Source: JAGTVG01 sp963699805 (lineage in GTDB: Bacteria > Bacteroidota > Bacteroidia > Cytophagales > Cyclobacteriaceae). Taken from it: a stretch of DNA of 64,000 bases. A program made the position numbers and the translations under genes. The first letter of the stretch is position 1. Each line of letters opens with the position of its first letter. The stretch covers positions 489,615 through 553,614 of the forward strand of contig CAVOVH010000008.1 in assembly GCA_963699805.1 (NCBI GenBank). Direction: 5' to 3'. The notes below the pieces were generated by a model that worked only from the letters and a program-made list of their open reading frames with translations, made no database searches and was not told the DNA's origin. Below, piece by piece: positions 45,725 to 54,760 of the stretch.

Positions 45725-46516
45725 TTATTGAAAGACGGGCTGATTTTTTTCCTCGTACAATGCTATAATTGTATTCCTAAGTTCATCCGGCTCGCCAACC
45801 AGTTCATAGGGCTTATAGGGTTCCCCATCCAGGAAGATCCCTCCCACATGTCCCAGGTGGAGCATACGCCCATGACACGGGCATAAAGTCTCATAATAAT
45901 CTACCTTGTCTTTAAGGTCCCTGATGGCCTCCCGAACGACATGTATTTTATTATTTCCATTGCACCATGCATTGTCAGATACAACGATCTGTACTTTTCC
46001 CTTAATTTCTTTGTGTGGATGGATACGATTAAATCTTGGTGCGATCATATCACGAAAAGGTTTCCACAATACAACAGCCTTATCGATCCGGTCAGCTTCT
46101 CGGTACCCCATATGAACATAAAATGTCATCGGATTCCAATGCCAGTCCATGGCCCAGGTAGCCACTCCGCCATACCCTTCACTTCTGGCCATTTTTTCAA
46201 CTTCATACAACATAAACCTGCCATAACCTTTTCCCCGCTGGTCCCCAATATAGTGATCATAAACATGCACATACAGACAAAGGATCACCAGGAGATCCTT
46301 CCCGATGAGGGGAGAATATTCAATGGGGACATAATGACATTTCCCTGCAATCTGACCCTCCTCGTTCATCAGCAATTTCGCCTGATATCCTTTTTTGCGA
46401 AAATCATTATACCATTTTTTCCTTTCATTAATTATGTTGTTCCAGCCTTCTTTCTCCGGCCACAGACAGGAGAAAAAATATTTTTGGTTCTTCCGATTGA
46501 TTTCTATGAGTTGCAT
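45725..46516 (-). CDS. GNAT acetyltransferase with C-terminal YoaP-like domain
   Basis: A 263-residue protein. Residues ~1-150 are a GNAT acetyl-CoA-binding domain (GDQRGKGYGRFMLYEVEKMA). Residues ~175-260 resemble the YoaP-like C-terminal domain (VVSDNAWCNGNNKIHVVREAI, LCPCHGRM, IFLDGEPYKPYELV), with several cysteines that could bind metal. Substrate unknown. A purine-rich AAGGGGGGAA lies 4 bases before the ATG, an unusually strong Shine-Dalgarno-like site for this phylum. Confidence 0.82.
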   Translation of the reverse strand: MQLIEINRKNQKYFFSCLWPEKEGWNNIINERKKWYNDFRKKGYQAKLLMNEEGQIAGKCHYVPIEYSPLIGKDLLVILCLYVHVYDHYIGDQRGKGYGRFMLYEVEKMARSEGYGGVATWAMDWHWNPMTFYVHMGYREADRIDKAVVLWKPFRDMIAPRFNRIHPHKEIKGKVQIVVSDNAWCNGNNKIHVVREAIRDLKDKVDYYETLCPCHGRMLHLGHVGGIFLDGEPYKPYELVGEPDELRNTIIALYEEKNQPVFQ

Positions 46517-46831
46517 ACGTTCCCCCCTTTTAATAAAATAACAATTTTTATATGGAATCGTGCAATATTTCTCTGGAATTTTAAAAGGAAGGTATAATCA
46601 GGTGACGTGGTCTCAGGTGACGTGGTCTGACCAAGTCAGGTGGTCTGACCGGGATAGGTGGTCTGACCGGGATAGGTGGTCTGACCAGGATAGGTGGTCT
46701 GACCAGGGGGCTTCGTCTGACGAGGGTGGTTGGTCTAGCCAGGATTGGCTTCAATCAGGGGATGATCAAAAATCCAGGGAAGCGGAATATGGAGACAGAG
46801 GATTCCTACTTTGATCCATCAGCCCTATCCG
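46517..46831. other. Intergenic spacer holding an 18-bp tandem repeat
   Basis: 315 bp between the GNAT-YoaP gene and the MFS gene. Besides the repeat at 46607-46747 I see no gene. A plus-strand frame (46560-46814) reads through the array as RWSDRD repeats, but it has no plausible start context and I treat it as an accident of the 18-bp period. Confidence 0.6.
46607..46747. repeat. Tandem 18-bp repeat, eight units (GGTCTGACC family)
   Basis: Unit starts at 46607, 46622, 46640, 46658, 46676, 46694, 46712 and 46730; seven steps, all 18 bp except the first of 15. Consensus GTGGTCTGACCGGGATAG; the core GGTC-T-GACC is an inverted repeat. The middle units are nearly identical; the outer ones diverge. 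The same unit occurs at 55691. Confidence 0.92.
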
Positions 46832-48007
46832 TTACTTTTTATCTTTTACTAAAACCAGGGAAATAATATACATGATGACTGCCACCCCTGCACCTGCAAA
46901 AAAAGTGGTCCTTAATCCATTCAGATCATAAAACAATCCGATCAGAAGTGGCCCCAGAGTCTGACCAATTCTAAGTACCATACTGTTGAAGGCCATAAAA
47001 ATAGCTCTTTCATTGATTGAGGCAAATCCAACCAGCATGGTCTGGACATTGGGTATGATGAGTCCATGGGCCATCCCAAAAATAACCACAGCAGATATAA
47101 TGAGCCACCAGCTGTTGACGAGTGCCAGCATAATCAGTGCAATGAAATAAAAGCTAATACTATATATCAACAGTGTTTTTGCATTAAACGCTCTGGTGAG
47201 TCTGCCAAGTTGAGATGAAACCAATGCGGTCGTGATTGACATGGTTGACATGACCAAACCGATCATAAGAGATTCTGCATTGAATATTTTTTCGAGTAAC
47301 AAGGGAAAAAAAGTAAGATAGGACCCATATAATATGATGAATAAACAGATGGTAACTAAAAACAATCCCCATACTTCCCTTACATTGATGGCTTTCCATG
47401 CACGCATAAGATATTCCTTAAGAACGGCACGTCCGGTGGGTTCAGGATTGTTCAGGCTGAAAATCACGAAGAGTCCTACAGGGATGGCCAGTAAGGGCAG
47501 ATAAAAGGGGTAAAACCACCCAATGGTGGCCAATGCTCCACCAATGGCAGGATAGGAGGCAGTACCTAAGCTTAAAACACTGGCATTCAATCCCATGGCG
47601 GCAGGCCGTTCGTTGCCTGAATACAGATCCCCGATCAAGGTAACATTGATCATTCCCAATGATGCTGCCCCGAGTCCCTGGATGAACCTGAATAGAAGGA
47701 GCGCATGAAAGGTATTGGTTAACGAGCATAAAAATCCGCCCAGCCCGAAAATAAATATTGACGGTAACAGGATGGTCTTCCTACCATAGCGGTCGGCCAG
47801 TATCCCCATCACAGGAGCCAGGAAGATCCCGGGAAAGGTAAAAACCGTGATTAGATACCCGATTTGCCGGGGTGAGATATTAAAATGTTTGATGATCTTA
47901 GGAAAAGCAGGTGTCAGGCTGGAGACACCCATAATTGCCAGGAGCGTGATTGAAAAAATGATATACAGATTCCGGTCTTTCAGCAGACTTCTATTGCCTT
48001 TTTCCAT
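46832..48007 (-). CDS. MFS transporter, drug-exporter type
   Basis: A 391-residue, 12-helix protein. The loop 2-3 motif GILADRYGRKTIL and helix-5 antiporter-like LGTASYPAIGGALATIGW suggest a proton-driven exporter (DHA1 group). The transported compound cannot be told. Start ATG 48005-48007 with a -7 box 34 bp upstream. Confidence 0.9.
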   Translation of the reverse strand: MEKGNRSLLKDRNLYIIFSITLLAIMGVSSLTPAFPKIIKHFNISPRQIGYLITVFTFPGIFLAPVMGILADRYGRKTILLPSIFIFGLGGFLCSLTNTFHALLLFRFIQGLGAASLGMINVTLIGDLYSGNERPAAMGLNASVLSLGTASYPAIGGALATIGWFYPFYLPLLAIPVGLFVIFSLNNPEPTGRAVLKEYLMRAWKAINVREVWGLFLVTICLFIILYGSYLTFFPLLLEKIFNAESLMIGLVMSTMSITTALVSSQLGRLTRAFNAKTLLIYSISFYFIALIMLALVNSWWLIISAVVIFGMAHGLIIPNVQTMLVGFASINERAIFMAFNSMVLRIGQTLGPLLIGLFYDLNGLRTTFFAGAGVAVIMYIISLVLVKDKK

Positions 48008-48041
48008 CGTATGCTCAATTACATCATCCCCTGTAATATTA

Positions 48042-48049
48042 CAAAACTA
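48042..48049 (-). promoter_or_regulatory. MFS exporter promoter -7 element
   Basis: On the minus strand TAGTTTTG, an exact TAnnTTTG match, 34 bases before the start codon. A small palindrome GTAATATTAC follows it directly and could be an operator. Confidence 0.4.
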
Positions 48050-48261
48050 TTGTTGGAATGATTCTTTATTCGATCTTTTCACTACAATAATAATCTGTAA
48101 GTGGTTTCAGATTTTTCCTCAATTTAAGTGCGTTCAACCTATGTTTCTGTAAAAATCCCGGAGTTAACGTTAACTTCAAGGTCAGATCCTAGATCAAATA
48201 TTGGCATCTATATTTCATCCAATTCAACCCGATTGAATAATTAAACCCGGATTGTCATTAT

Positions 48262-48813
48262 TTATCCGTTTCCCCGGAATTCATCCTCAAGGATCCCAAA
48301 ATGATAATTATCTTTCCATTCTCCACGGATCGGCAGGATCTTACGCCGAATCCCTTCGTTGGTCATCCCGGATTTTTCCATAACCCGGATCGATCTTTTA
48401 TTTTCAATGGCCACGCCGGCCTCAATGCGGTGAAGTTTCAAAATATCAAATCCAAAATCAATTAATTTTCTACATGTTTCCGTGCCATAACCTATGCCCC
48501 AGAAATCCGGCATCAGCTTGTAATATATTTCACCCATTCTGAACCGATCGGCTGTTAAACTCATACCAGCCATTCCTATGGAAAGATGACTTTCCTTTTC
48601 TACAATCACCCAGCCGAATATTTTTCTTACAGAAGCTTTCTGATTTTCAATGATCGGTCGTAGCACATTTTTTGTTTCCTCCAGATCTTTAGGGATTCCG
48701 AGAGTGTTGTATTCATCCACTTCGGGCTGACTGTGCAGATAATGAATAAATTCCATATCGTCCCAAGTAAGTTCTTTAAATATCAATCGTTCGGAATCAA
48801 AATTCATAACCAT
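48262..48813 (-). CDS. GNAT acetyltransferase, RimJ/RimL type
   Basis: A 183-residue acetyltransferase: FDSERLIFKELTWDDMEFIHYLHSQPEV, then WGIGYGTETCRKLIDFGFDILKLHRIEAGVAIENKRSIRVMEKSGM, the usual RimJ-like order. It may acetylate a ribosomal protein N-terminus or a small molecule. The ATG at 48811-48813 or the one two codons later may be used. Confidence 0.88.
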   Translation of the reverse strand: MVMNFDSERLIFKELTWDDMEFIHYLHSQPEVDEYNTLGIPKDLEETKNVLRPIIENQKASVRKIFGWVIVEKESHLSIGMAGMSLTADRFRMGEIYYKLMPDFWGIGYGTETCRKLIDFGFDILKLHRIEAGVAIENKRSIRVMEKSGMTNEGIRRKILPIRGEWKDNYHFGILEDEFRGNG

Positions 48814-48866
48814 TATAGGATCCTGTTGATAGGTTTAAATATTCCGGCCAATAATATTAATTTTTT

Positions 48867-50045
48867 TTATTGTTCCAAAAATTTCATCATTGCAAACGCC
48901 AAAGTGCTCCCAAATTCCCTTGCATTTTCTTTTGATACCTGAACACCCGAAACATCCGCATAGGGAAATTCCAGGGTGGTTGATAGTTTGATCCTGGGGA
49001 TCGTTTGCACCCAGGTGTCAAAGGAAACGCCCTGATGGTAATTTTCTTCCTTATTCCATGCCTTCCCGAATGCAAGAAAATTGGAATTTTGGTATTTCAA
49101 CTCGCCCCGGTTGTACTGTTCCAATAATTTGGAAAACTTGATTTGTTGGACCTCATTTACAGGATCTGACGAACCTACCATATATATCCATTCATTATAT
49201 TCTCCTTTGATCCATGGGCAATGAAGATCAAGCGCGATTTTCAACATCCCATCAGCCCAGGCAGGTATTTCTTCCTGAAGCTTCCCGGTGGTATAATAGA
49301 TGGAATGATCATCATAATCCCGGTTGTGGTCCCGAGGGTTCCGGTTTTTACCCTGATCGCCATTTTCAACGCCGTCCTTGTCAATAAACGGGATTATTCT
49401 GAATTCAACTTTCTCTCGTAAATAGGCCAATCCTGGATCCAACAGGATGCTTTCAATCATACCTTCCAAAACATAATTGGCCATCATCTCACAGGCATGA
49501 TGCCTCGCGGTGATCAACACCTTATGTTTTGCTTTCTGATTTTGATTTATCCAAAATTCCTCTGCCGCACGCCCTTGCCTCGTAAAACACAAAGTATCCA
49601 TCCTGGTTTCAGTCTTTCCTTCAAAAGTCTCGATAAATTCATGAAAGTCTTTTTCCGTATAAGGAAAACCCATGCTGAAATAGGCACACGTATCCGATTC
49701 GGCAAAGGAGTAGGTAAAGCGGTTTTCATTTACCGAGGTATCACCAAGCCATTTCCAATCATTCTGCTGATTGATGCTATATGCCGGGCCAAATGACGTA
49801 AATACATTATCACGTGTAAACTGGAAGGTGATGACATTTCCTTCCATGCCAGAAATCTTAAAATACCAGTAAAACCATTCCCCCTCTGTATCCCTGAGAT
49901 CTGGCCGAAGCCAGATGGTGTCTTTAGCAATTTTTTCGACATTTATATTACCTCCGGGGAAATCTGTTGATACATGGGATTCCATTTGTTGGCCATAAAT
50001 CTGTAATGGGATGAGAAGGAGGGAAAAAAATCCTGGTATTTTCAT
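48867..50045 (-). CDS. M14-family zinc carboxypeptidase
   Basis: A 392-residue secreted metallopeptidase with signal peptide (to about YGQQ). An N-terminal ~120-residue beta domain (VITFQFTRDN, FTYSFAESDTCAYFSMGFPYTEKD) precedes the peptidase domain. Zinc ligands: HHACE (HxxE) near 183, and His in ALDLHCPW near 270; the general-base Glu is in TTLEFPYADV. The layout resembles the M14 subfamily with an N-terminal cytosolic-carboxypeptidase-like domain. Substrate unknown. Monocistronic. Confidence 0.88.
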   Translation of the reverse strand: MKIPGFFSLLLIPLQIYGQQMESHVSTDFPGGNINVEKIAKDTIWLRPDLRDTEGEWFYWYFKISGMEGNVITFQFTRDNVFTSFGPAYSINQQNDWKWLGDTSVNENRFTYSFAESDTCAYFSMGFPYTEKDFHEFIETFEGKTETRMDTLCFTRQGRAAEEFWINQNQKAKHKVLITARHHACEMMANYVLEGMIESILLDPGLAYLREKVEFRIIPFIDKDGVENGDQGKNRNPRDHNRDYDDHSIYYTTGKLQEEIPAWADGMLKIALDLHCPWIKGEYNEWIYMVGSSDPVNEVQQIKFSKLLEQYNRGELKYQNSNFLAFGKAWNKEENYHQGVSFDTWVQTIPRIKLSTTLEFPYADVSGVQVSKENAREFGSTLAFAMMKFLEQ

Positions 50046-50197
50046 AATAGAAAAATAATAATATGACTCAATACATCCAATTTTATACGGTTAATTATAC
50101 GATGTAACTTGAGGCTAAAAGGAAAAGCCCTACCTTTCGAAGTGCCCCGTAGTCAAAGAATTTTGAATCGATCTGCATTCAAAATAAAAAATGGGAA

Positions 50198-51286
50198 TTA
50201 TTTAAGAAAAGGCAAATATTTAGAATAGCCCTCTTCCTTCATCTTATTCTCGGGAACAAAGCGCATGGCAGCAGAATTCATGCAGTAACGCAAATGGGTG
50301 GGTGCTGGTCCGTCATAAAATACATGCCCCAGATGTGAATCGGCAAACCGACTTCTGACTTCAACCCGTAACATCCCACCGGATTCGTCTGTAACTTTAT
50401 CAATGTACCTCACATCGATGGGTTTTGTAAAACTGGGCCAGCCGGTTCCCGACTTGAATTTATCCTCTGAACTGAATAACGGTTCTCCCGATATAATATC
50501 CACATAGATCCCTTTCTGGTGGTTATCCCAGTATGGATTATTAAAGGCCGTTTCAGTGGCTTCCTGTTGGGTCACCTCAAATTGAAGTGGAGTCAGCTCA
50601 GACTTCAACCTGGATTTTGCCGGAATTGTGTATTGATCATTTTCCGGTTCTCCCCAGATTTTTTTTATGAACTCATCCCTGCCTGAAGCCATGCGGTATT
50701 CCTCATATCTTGCCATATGATTCTTATAAAAATCCTGGTGGTAATCATTGGCCGGGTAAAACGATCTGTATTTAATGATTTCTGTAACAATGGGCTTGCC
50801 TAAAATACCTGAATTCTCAAGCCATTCCTTTGAATTTTCTGCTATCTTTTCCTGTTCCATATCATGAAAGAATATGGCAGAAGTGTATTGATGACCCCTG
50901 TCATGAAATGATCCTCCTGCATCGGTTGGATCGAATTGATTCCAGTACAACTCAACCAGTTCCGAAAAGCTCACTATTTCCGGGTCAAAAACCACTTGAA
51001 CGGATTCTCGATGGTCCGTTTTCCCGGCGGACACTTCTTCATAGGTCGGATTTATCTTTTCGCCTCCTGAAAATCCCGAAACAACAGAAATCACCCCATC
51101 TACTTTTTCAAATGGAGCTTCCATGCACCAGAAGCATCCGCCTGCAAAAGTGGCTGTTTTGGTTGTACCGCTCAATGAAGTCGTTAATGGATCCATCCTT
51201 ATGATTCCCTTCTTATTTTCCTGTTGACAACTCGTTAATCCGACCAATATTAAATTGACTATGACGATTAATTTCATCTTTCTCAT
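50198..51286 (-). CDS. msrAB: Fused methionine sulfoxide reductase MsrA-MsrB lipoprotein
   Basis: A 362-residue envelope repair enzyme reducing both stereoisomers of methionine sulfoxide. Lipobox TSC (Cys20) anchors it. MsrA spans ~40-200, catalytic GGCFWCME. MsrB spans ~215-350, with SGTGWPSF, DSHLGHVF and nucleophile RYCMNSAAMRF. The MsrB part lacks the two CxxC zinc pairs (the first is SGEP). The A-B order matches PilB/MsrAB enzymes. Its export fits repair of oxidised surface proteins. Confidence 0.95.
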   Translation of the reverse strand: MRKMKLIVIVNLILVGLTSCQQENKKGIIRMDPLTTSLSGTTKTATFAGGCFWCMEAPFEKVDGVISVVSGFSGGEKINPTYEEVSAGKTDHRESVQVVFDPEIVSFSELVELYWNQFDPTDAGGSFHDRGHQYTSAIFFHDMEQEKIAENSKEWLENSGILGKPIVTEIIKYRSFYPANDYHQDFYKNHMARYEEYRMASGRDEFIKKIWGEPENDQYTIPAKSRLKSELTPLQFEVTQQEATETAFNNPYWDNHQKGIYVDIISGEPLFSSEDKFKSGTGWPSFTKPIDVRYIDKVTDESGGMLRVEVRSRFADSHLGHVFYDGPAPTHLRYCMNSAAMRFVPENKMKEEGYSKYLPFLK

Positions 51287-51356
51287 TTGTTTATATAAAT
51301 AATTTAGAGATCCCCTGATTACTTATACCAGAGAATCCCTTTGTTTGTTATATTTT

Positions 51357-53171
51357 TTATTGTACATCAACCACAGGACAATTGACAAGAGCGACTCCTG
51401 CAGCCAGAAGCGTGGCTGACTGGGCACTAGGCCAGTCACTTACCATATCAAAGTCGGCATTGTCATACACATCGACATCCCAGAAAGGAGAGTATGTCTC
51501 ATCCGTCGGAATGGTTTGTACCACATTATGCGTCTGTTCTGAATCCATTTCTGTCATAAATCCAGAAGCCGGTCCACCTCCGGTTTCTCCGGGATTAATA
51601 TTAAAGGTAACAAGAATATCAGACAAAGGGACTTCGGGATGGCCCTCCTCAGGTAATTCCACCATTAATTCCTTTTCCTGGAAATTGAAATAAAATACTA
51701 CTTGATTTTTATACCAGCCCTGAGTGAGCCCATTGGATTCGTTCATATTAAAACGCAAAAGCGCGGTGGATCCTTCCGGCACTACAGGACAATTCACTAT
51801 GAGATTTGTCCTCTCCACCGGGTAACCCATCTCCATGATTTCCGCCAATCTGGTGACCGTATTAGCTCGGTAATAGGGTGGAACCGTCACTTTATTAACA
51901 TGCCAGAAATCATTGTATCCGGCATCGCCAGGAATTACATCGAGAATGTTCAACTGGCTTTCAACAGGTGTACTTTCACCTTCTCTGAACAAAACAAAAA
52001 TAGGCGCTGAAATGTTGGATTGTACATCAAAATTATAGTACTGAACCTTTTGACCATCCGGACCCAATCCCTTCGTGATAAATGGTTCCTGATCGAAGTC
52101 AATGGGTTCATTTGATTCCGGCAAACCATTCGAACCATCCCGAACAAACAAGGTGCCTGCCGATTCACTGAATCTGTCAATCACCACCTTTTCGGCAGCA
52201 TTCGGATCGAGTGGTGAAGCACCTTCTTCAACCGAAACAACCGGACAATTGACCAGGGCAACTCCTTCAGCCAGCAGGTTTGCCTGGAGGGCAGTGGTCC
52301 AATCAAATACCTGGTTAAAATCAGCATTGTCATAGATGTCCACATCCCAAAAGGGTGAATAATTTGAATTTTCAGGTAAAGTTTGAACCACATTATGTGT
52401 CTGACTGCTTTCTCCTTCTGTTTTGAATCCAGAGGCAGGGCCTCCTCCGGTTTCCCCCGGATTAATATTAAAACTTACTCTAATTTCAGATAATGGAACC
52501 TCAGGATGACCTTCAGCAGGCAGGTTAGCCGTTAATTGTTTCTCTTCAAAAGTAAAATAAAATACAATCTGATCGCGATACCAACCCCTGGAAAGACCTT
52601 TATTTTCAGACTGATTGTACCTGAGGTTAGCTGTGGACCCTTCCGGAACTACCGGACAGTTGACGATCATGTTAGTTCTTTCTATACTATAATTACTCAG
52701 CATCAATTCTTCCACATTCGTCACTGTGTTGGCAACATAATCAGCAGGTACGGTTACTTTATGAATGTGCCAGAAATCATTATAACCGGCGTCGCCAGGG
52801 ATCACATCGATGATATTCAATTGTGCGCCAACAGGGGTGCTCTCTCCCTCCCTGAACAGAACGAATAGGGGAGCAGAAGTAATGGATTGCACGTCAAAAT
52901 TATAATATTTTACGATCTCACTATCAGGACCAAATCCCTGTGTGATGAAGGGTGACTGATCGAAATTAATTGGTAGATTGGAGCCCGGCAATTCATTGGA
53001 TCCATCTCGGACAAATAATGTCCCAGCCTCTTCACTGAAACGGTCGATGGCAACTTTAGGTGCCTGGTCGGGATTTGCAGGTATAGGACCGGGTGGCATT
53101 TCCTCGTCTTTACAACCCGACAATTGAAACAAAATAAAAACAATGGGTAAAATGAATAATGATTTTTTCAT
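51357..53171 (-). CDS. Lipoprotein made of two near-identical ~290-residue units
   Basis: A 604-residue lipoprotein (lipobox LSGC, Cys20). The mature part is a tandem duplication: unit 1 about residues 38-320, unit 2 about 328-604. Both start with IDRFSEEAGTLFVRDGSN or its match and share FREGESTPV, IPGDAGYNDFWH, NCPVVPEGSTA, INPGETGGGPASGF, YSPFWDVD and YDNADF. Each unit ends with ALVNCPVV. No known family. The DNA copies are also similar, so the duplication is fairly recent. It lies next to the sensor-kinase pair, with a -7 box 30 bp upstream. Confidence 0.85.
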   Translation of the reverse strand: MKKSLFILPIVFILFQLSGCKDEEMPPGPIPANPDQAPKVAIDRFSEEAGTLFVRDGSNELPGSNLPINFDQSPFITQGFGPDSEIVKYYNFDVQSITSAPLFVLFREGESTPVGAQLNIIDVIPGDAGYNDFWHIHKVTVPADYVANTVTNVEELMLSNYSIERTNMIVNCPVVPEGSTANLRYNQSENKGLSRGWYRDQIVFYFTFEEKQLTANLPAEGHPEVPLSEIRVSFNINPGETGGGPASGFKTEGESSQTHNVVQTLPENSNYSPFWDVDIYDNADFNQVFDWTTALQANLLAEGVALVNCPVVSVEEGASPLDPNAAEKVVIDRFSESAGTLFVRDGSNGLPESNEPIDFDQEPFITKGLGPDGQKVQYYNFDVQSNISAPIFVLFREGESTPVESQLNILDVIPGDAGYNDFWHVNKVTVPPYYRANTVTRLAEIMEMGYPVERTNLIVNCPVVPEGSTALLRFNMNESNGLTQGWYKNQVVFYFNFQEKELMVELPEEGHPEVPLSDILVTFNINPGETGGGPASGFMTEMDSEQTHNVVQTIPTDETYSPFWDVDVYDNADFDMVSDWPSAQSATLLAAGVALVNCPVVDVQ

Positions 53172-53200
53172 GAGCCTATGGATTTTAATTAGTATTGGCT

Positions 53201-53208
53201 CAAAACTA
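53201..53208 (-). promoter_or_regulatory. Promoter -7 element of the duplicated-unit lipoprotein
   Basis: TAGTTTTG on the minus strand, an exact TAnnTTTG match, 29 bases before the lipoprotein ATG and in the gap behind the sensor kinase, so this gene can be transcribed on its own. Confidence 0.45.
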
Positions 53209-53275
53209 GTATCAAAGTATCACGAAAAAATCACAAAATCATGATAAGAGTATAAACTTCATCGTACCGATCCTA

Positions 53276-54760
53276 TCATGATGTTTCAGCATGAACAGGA
53301 TTTGAGGGAATGGTAATGATAAAAGAGGTCCCTTTTTTAAAGGTACTTCTCACAGTAATTTTAAATCCGTGCAAATCAATGATCTTTTTTACGATGGCTA
53401 ATCCCAATCCAGTTCCTTTCTGGTCAATGTTCTTTGTTTTTACCCGGTAATAACGGTCAAATATTCTGGGAAGCTGATCTTCCTCTATGCCGATCCCCGT
53501 ATCAATTATTTTTATGATAATATCATGATTGTCTGTGAATTCAACTGTCATCTTGATTTCACCTCCTGGCAGTGTATAGTTAAAGGCATTATCAAGTATG
53601 TTCTGAAAAACCTTCTCCATCATTTGAATGTCGGCTTCTATGGGAGGCAATTCATTTCCGGATTCCAGGGTTAATGTGTTGTTTTTTTCCTGGGCTTTGA
53701 TCTGGTTTTTCAGCTTGATATCCTGCAACAGTTCAGACAGGGAAAACAGCTCCTTAACCGGTTTGACATCCCGAGCTTCCAGATTCGATAATTCAAATAA
53801 TTCATTGACCATTTTCAACATGCGGTCGATGCTGTTCAGAATAATTTCCAGATATTCCTTTCTTTCCGCTAATGATAAATTTTCATCTTTCAGCTGGATC
53901 GTTTCAACATAACCCCGGATGATGGTAAGTGGGGTTCTAAGATCATGTGAGATATTGGCGGCAAATTCCCTTCGATTTTTATCTGATCTTTTAAGTTCAT
54001 CTATGTTACTGACGATCGTATCGGCCATATCATTAAAAGAATCAGCAAATTCCTTCAATTCGCTTTTACTATCCAACTGGATCCTGGACTGTAAATTTCC
54101 TCTCTGAAAGTCCCGGATCACCTTTACGATTTTTCGGATATTTCTCACAATCACGCCGATGGCAACAAAACCAATGATAACGGCCGCTATCAAAGCAATG
54201 ATCATTGATCGAATTCCCAGACGTAAAATATAGCTCCCCAGTACCATCTGAGAGGCATTTTCAAACTCTTGTCCTCCAAGGATCACATAGATATATCCCT
54301 TGAATTGTTGTTCTTCGGTAACTTTTGCTGCTGAAAATGCTTTCTTCTTGGTTGGATTTTTAGGATCCGTCCCAATTAAAAAATGCTTTCCTCCGTCTGA
54401 AATGAAATTTTCGATCGGGTCCAGGGGAACTTTATTCACTTTGATGGACTGGTTGGGCGCATAGTATGCCAGAATCTTTCCGGTTGTATCCAACAAATAC
54501 ACCTCAATGCTCGGATTGATGACCATTACATTATGAAAAACATTTTTTAAGGCATCCAGGTTAACGGAATCACCCACAAAACAATCATTCTCTTTGGCAA
54601 TGTGGGCTGCAATTTCAATATCCAGGTTTTGCCTGGTCTCCTGAAAATACATTTCAGCTGTATTTACGGAAATGTATATATAAACCCCGGATATAATTAA
54701 TAGTATAAGTAGAAATATGGAGGATATCCTCCAGAAGAGTGAATTAAAAAAACCGGTCAT
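53276..54760 (-). CDS. Sensor histidine kinase
   Basis: A 494-residue EnvZ/PhoR-type kinase: membrane helix 12-31, a periplasmic region of ~140 residues, second helix ~180-205, HAMP ~206-258, phospho-acceptor in FAANISHDLRTPLTII (His near 272), and an ATPase with NILDNAFNYT, DTGIGIEEDQLPRIFDRYYR and GTGLGLAIVKKI. The gene overlaps its regulator by 4 bp. Its signal is unknown; the neighbouring duplicated lipoprotein is a possible target or sensor partner. Confidence 0.95.
   Translation of the reverse strand: MTGFFNSLFWRISSIFLLILLIISGVYIYISVNTAEMYFQETRQNLDIEIAAHIAKENDCFVGDSVNLDALKNVFHNVMVINPSIEVYLLDTTGKILAYYAPNQSIKVNKVPLDPIENFISDGGKHFLIGTDPKNPTKKKAFSAAKVTEEQQFKGYIYVILGGQEFENASQMVLGSYILRLGIRSMIIALIAAVIIGFVAIGVIVRNIRKIVKVIRDFQRGNLQSRIQLDSKSELKEFADSFNDMADTIVSNIDELKRSDKNRREFAANISHDLRTPLTIIRGYVETIQLKDENLSLAERKEYLEIILNSIDRMLKMVNELFELSNLEARDVKPVKELFSLSELLQDIKLKNQIKAQEKNNTLTLESGNELPPIEADIQMMEKVFQNILDNAFNYTLPGGEIKMTVEFTDNHDIIIKIIDTGIGIEEDQLPRIFDRYYRVKTKNIDQKGTGLGLAIVKKIIDLHGFKITVRSTFKKGTSFIITIPSNPVHAETS

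Noticed and set aside
45941..46597. 218-codon plus-strand frame
   Set aside because: Antisense to the GNAT-YoaP gene, which has clear homology; the shadow has none.
46607..46747. CRISPR array
   Set aside because: Units are directly adjacent, 18 bp, without variable spacers; no cas genes nearby.
46560..46814. 84-codon plus-strand frame reading RWSDRD repeats
   Set aside because: It is the translation of an 18-bp tandem repeat, whose period is a multiple of three, so it stays open automatically; no start context, no homology.
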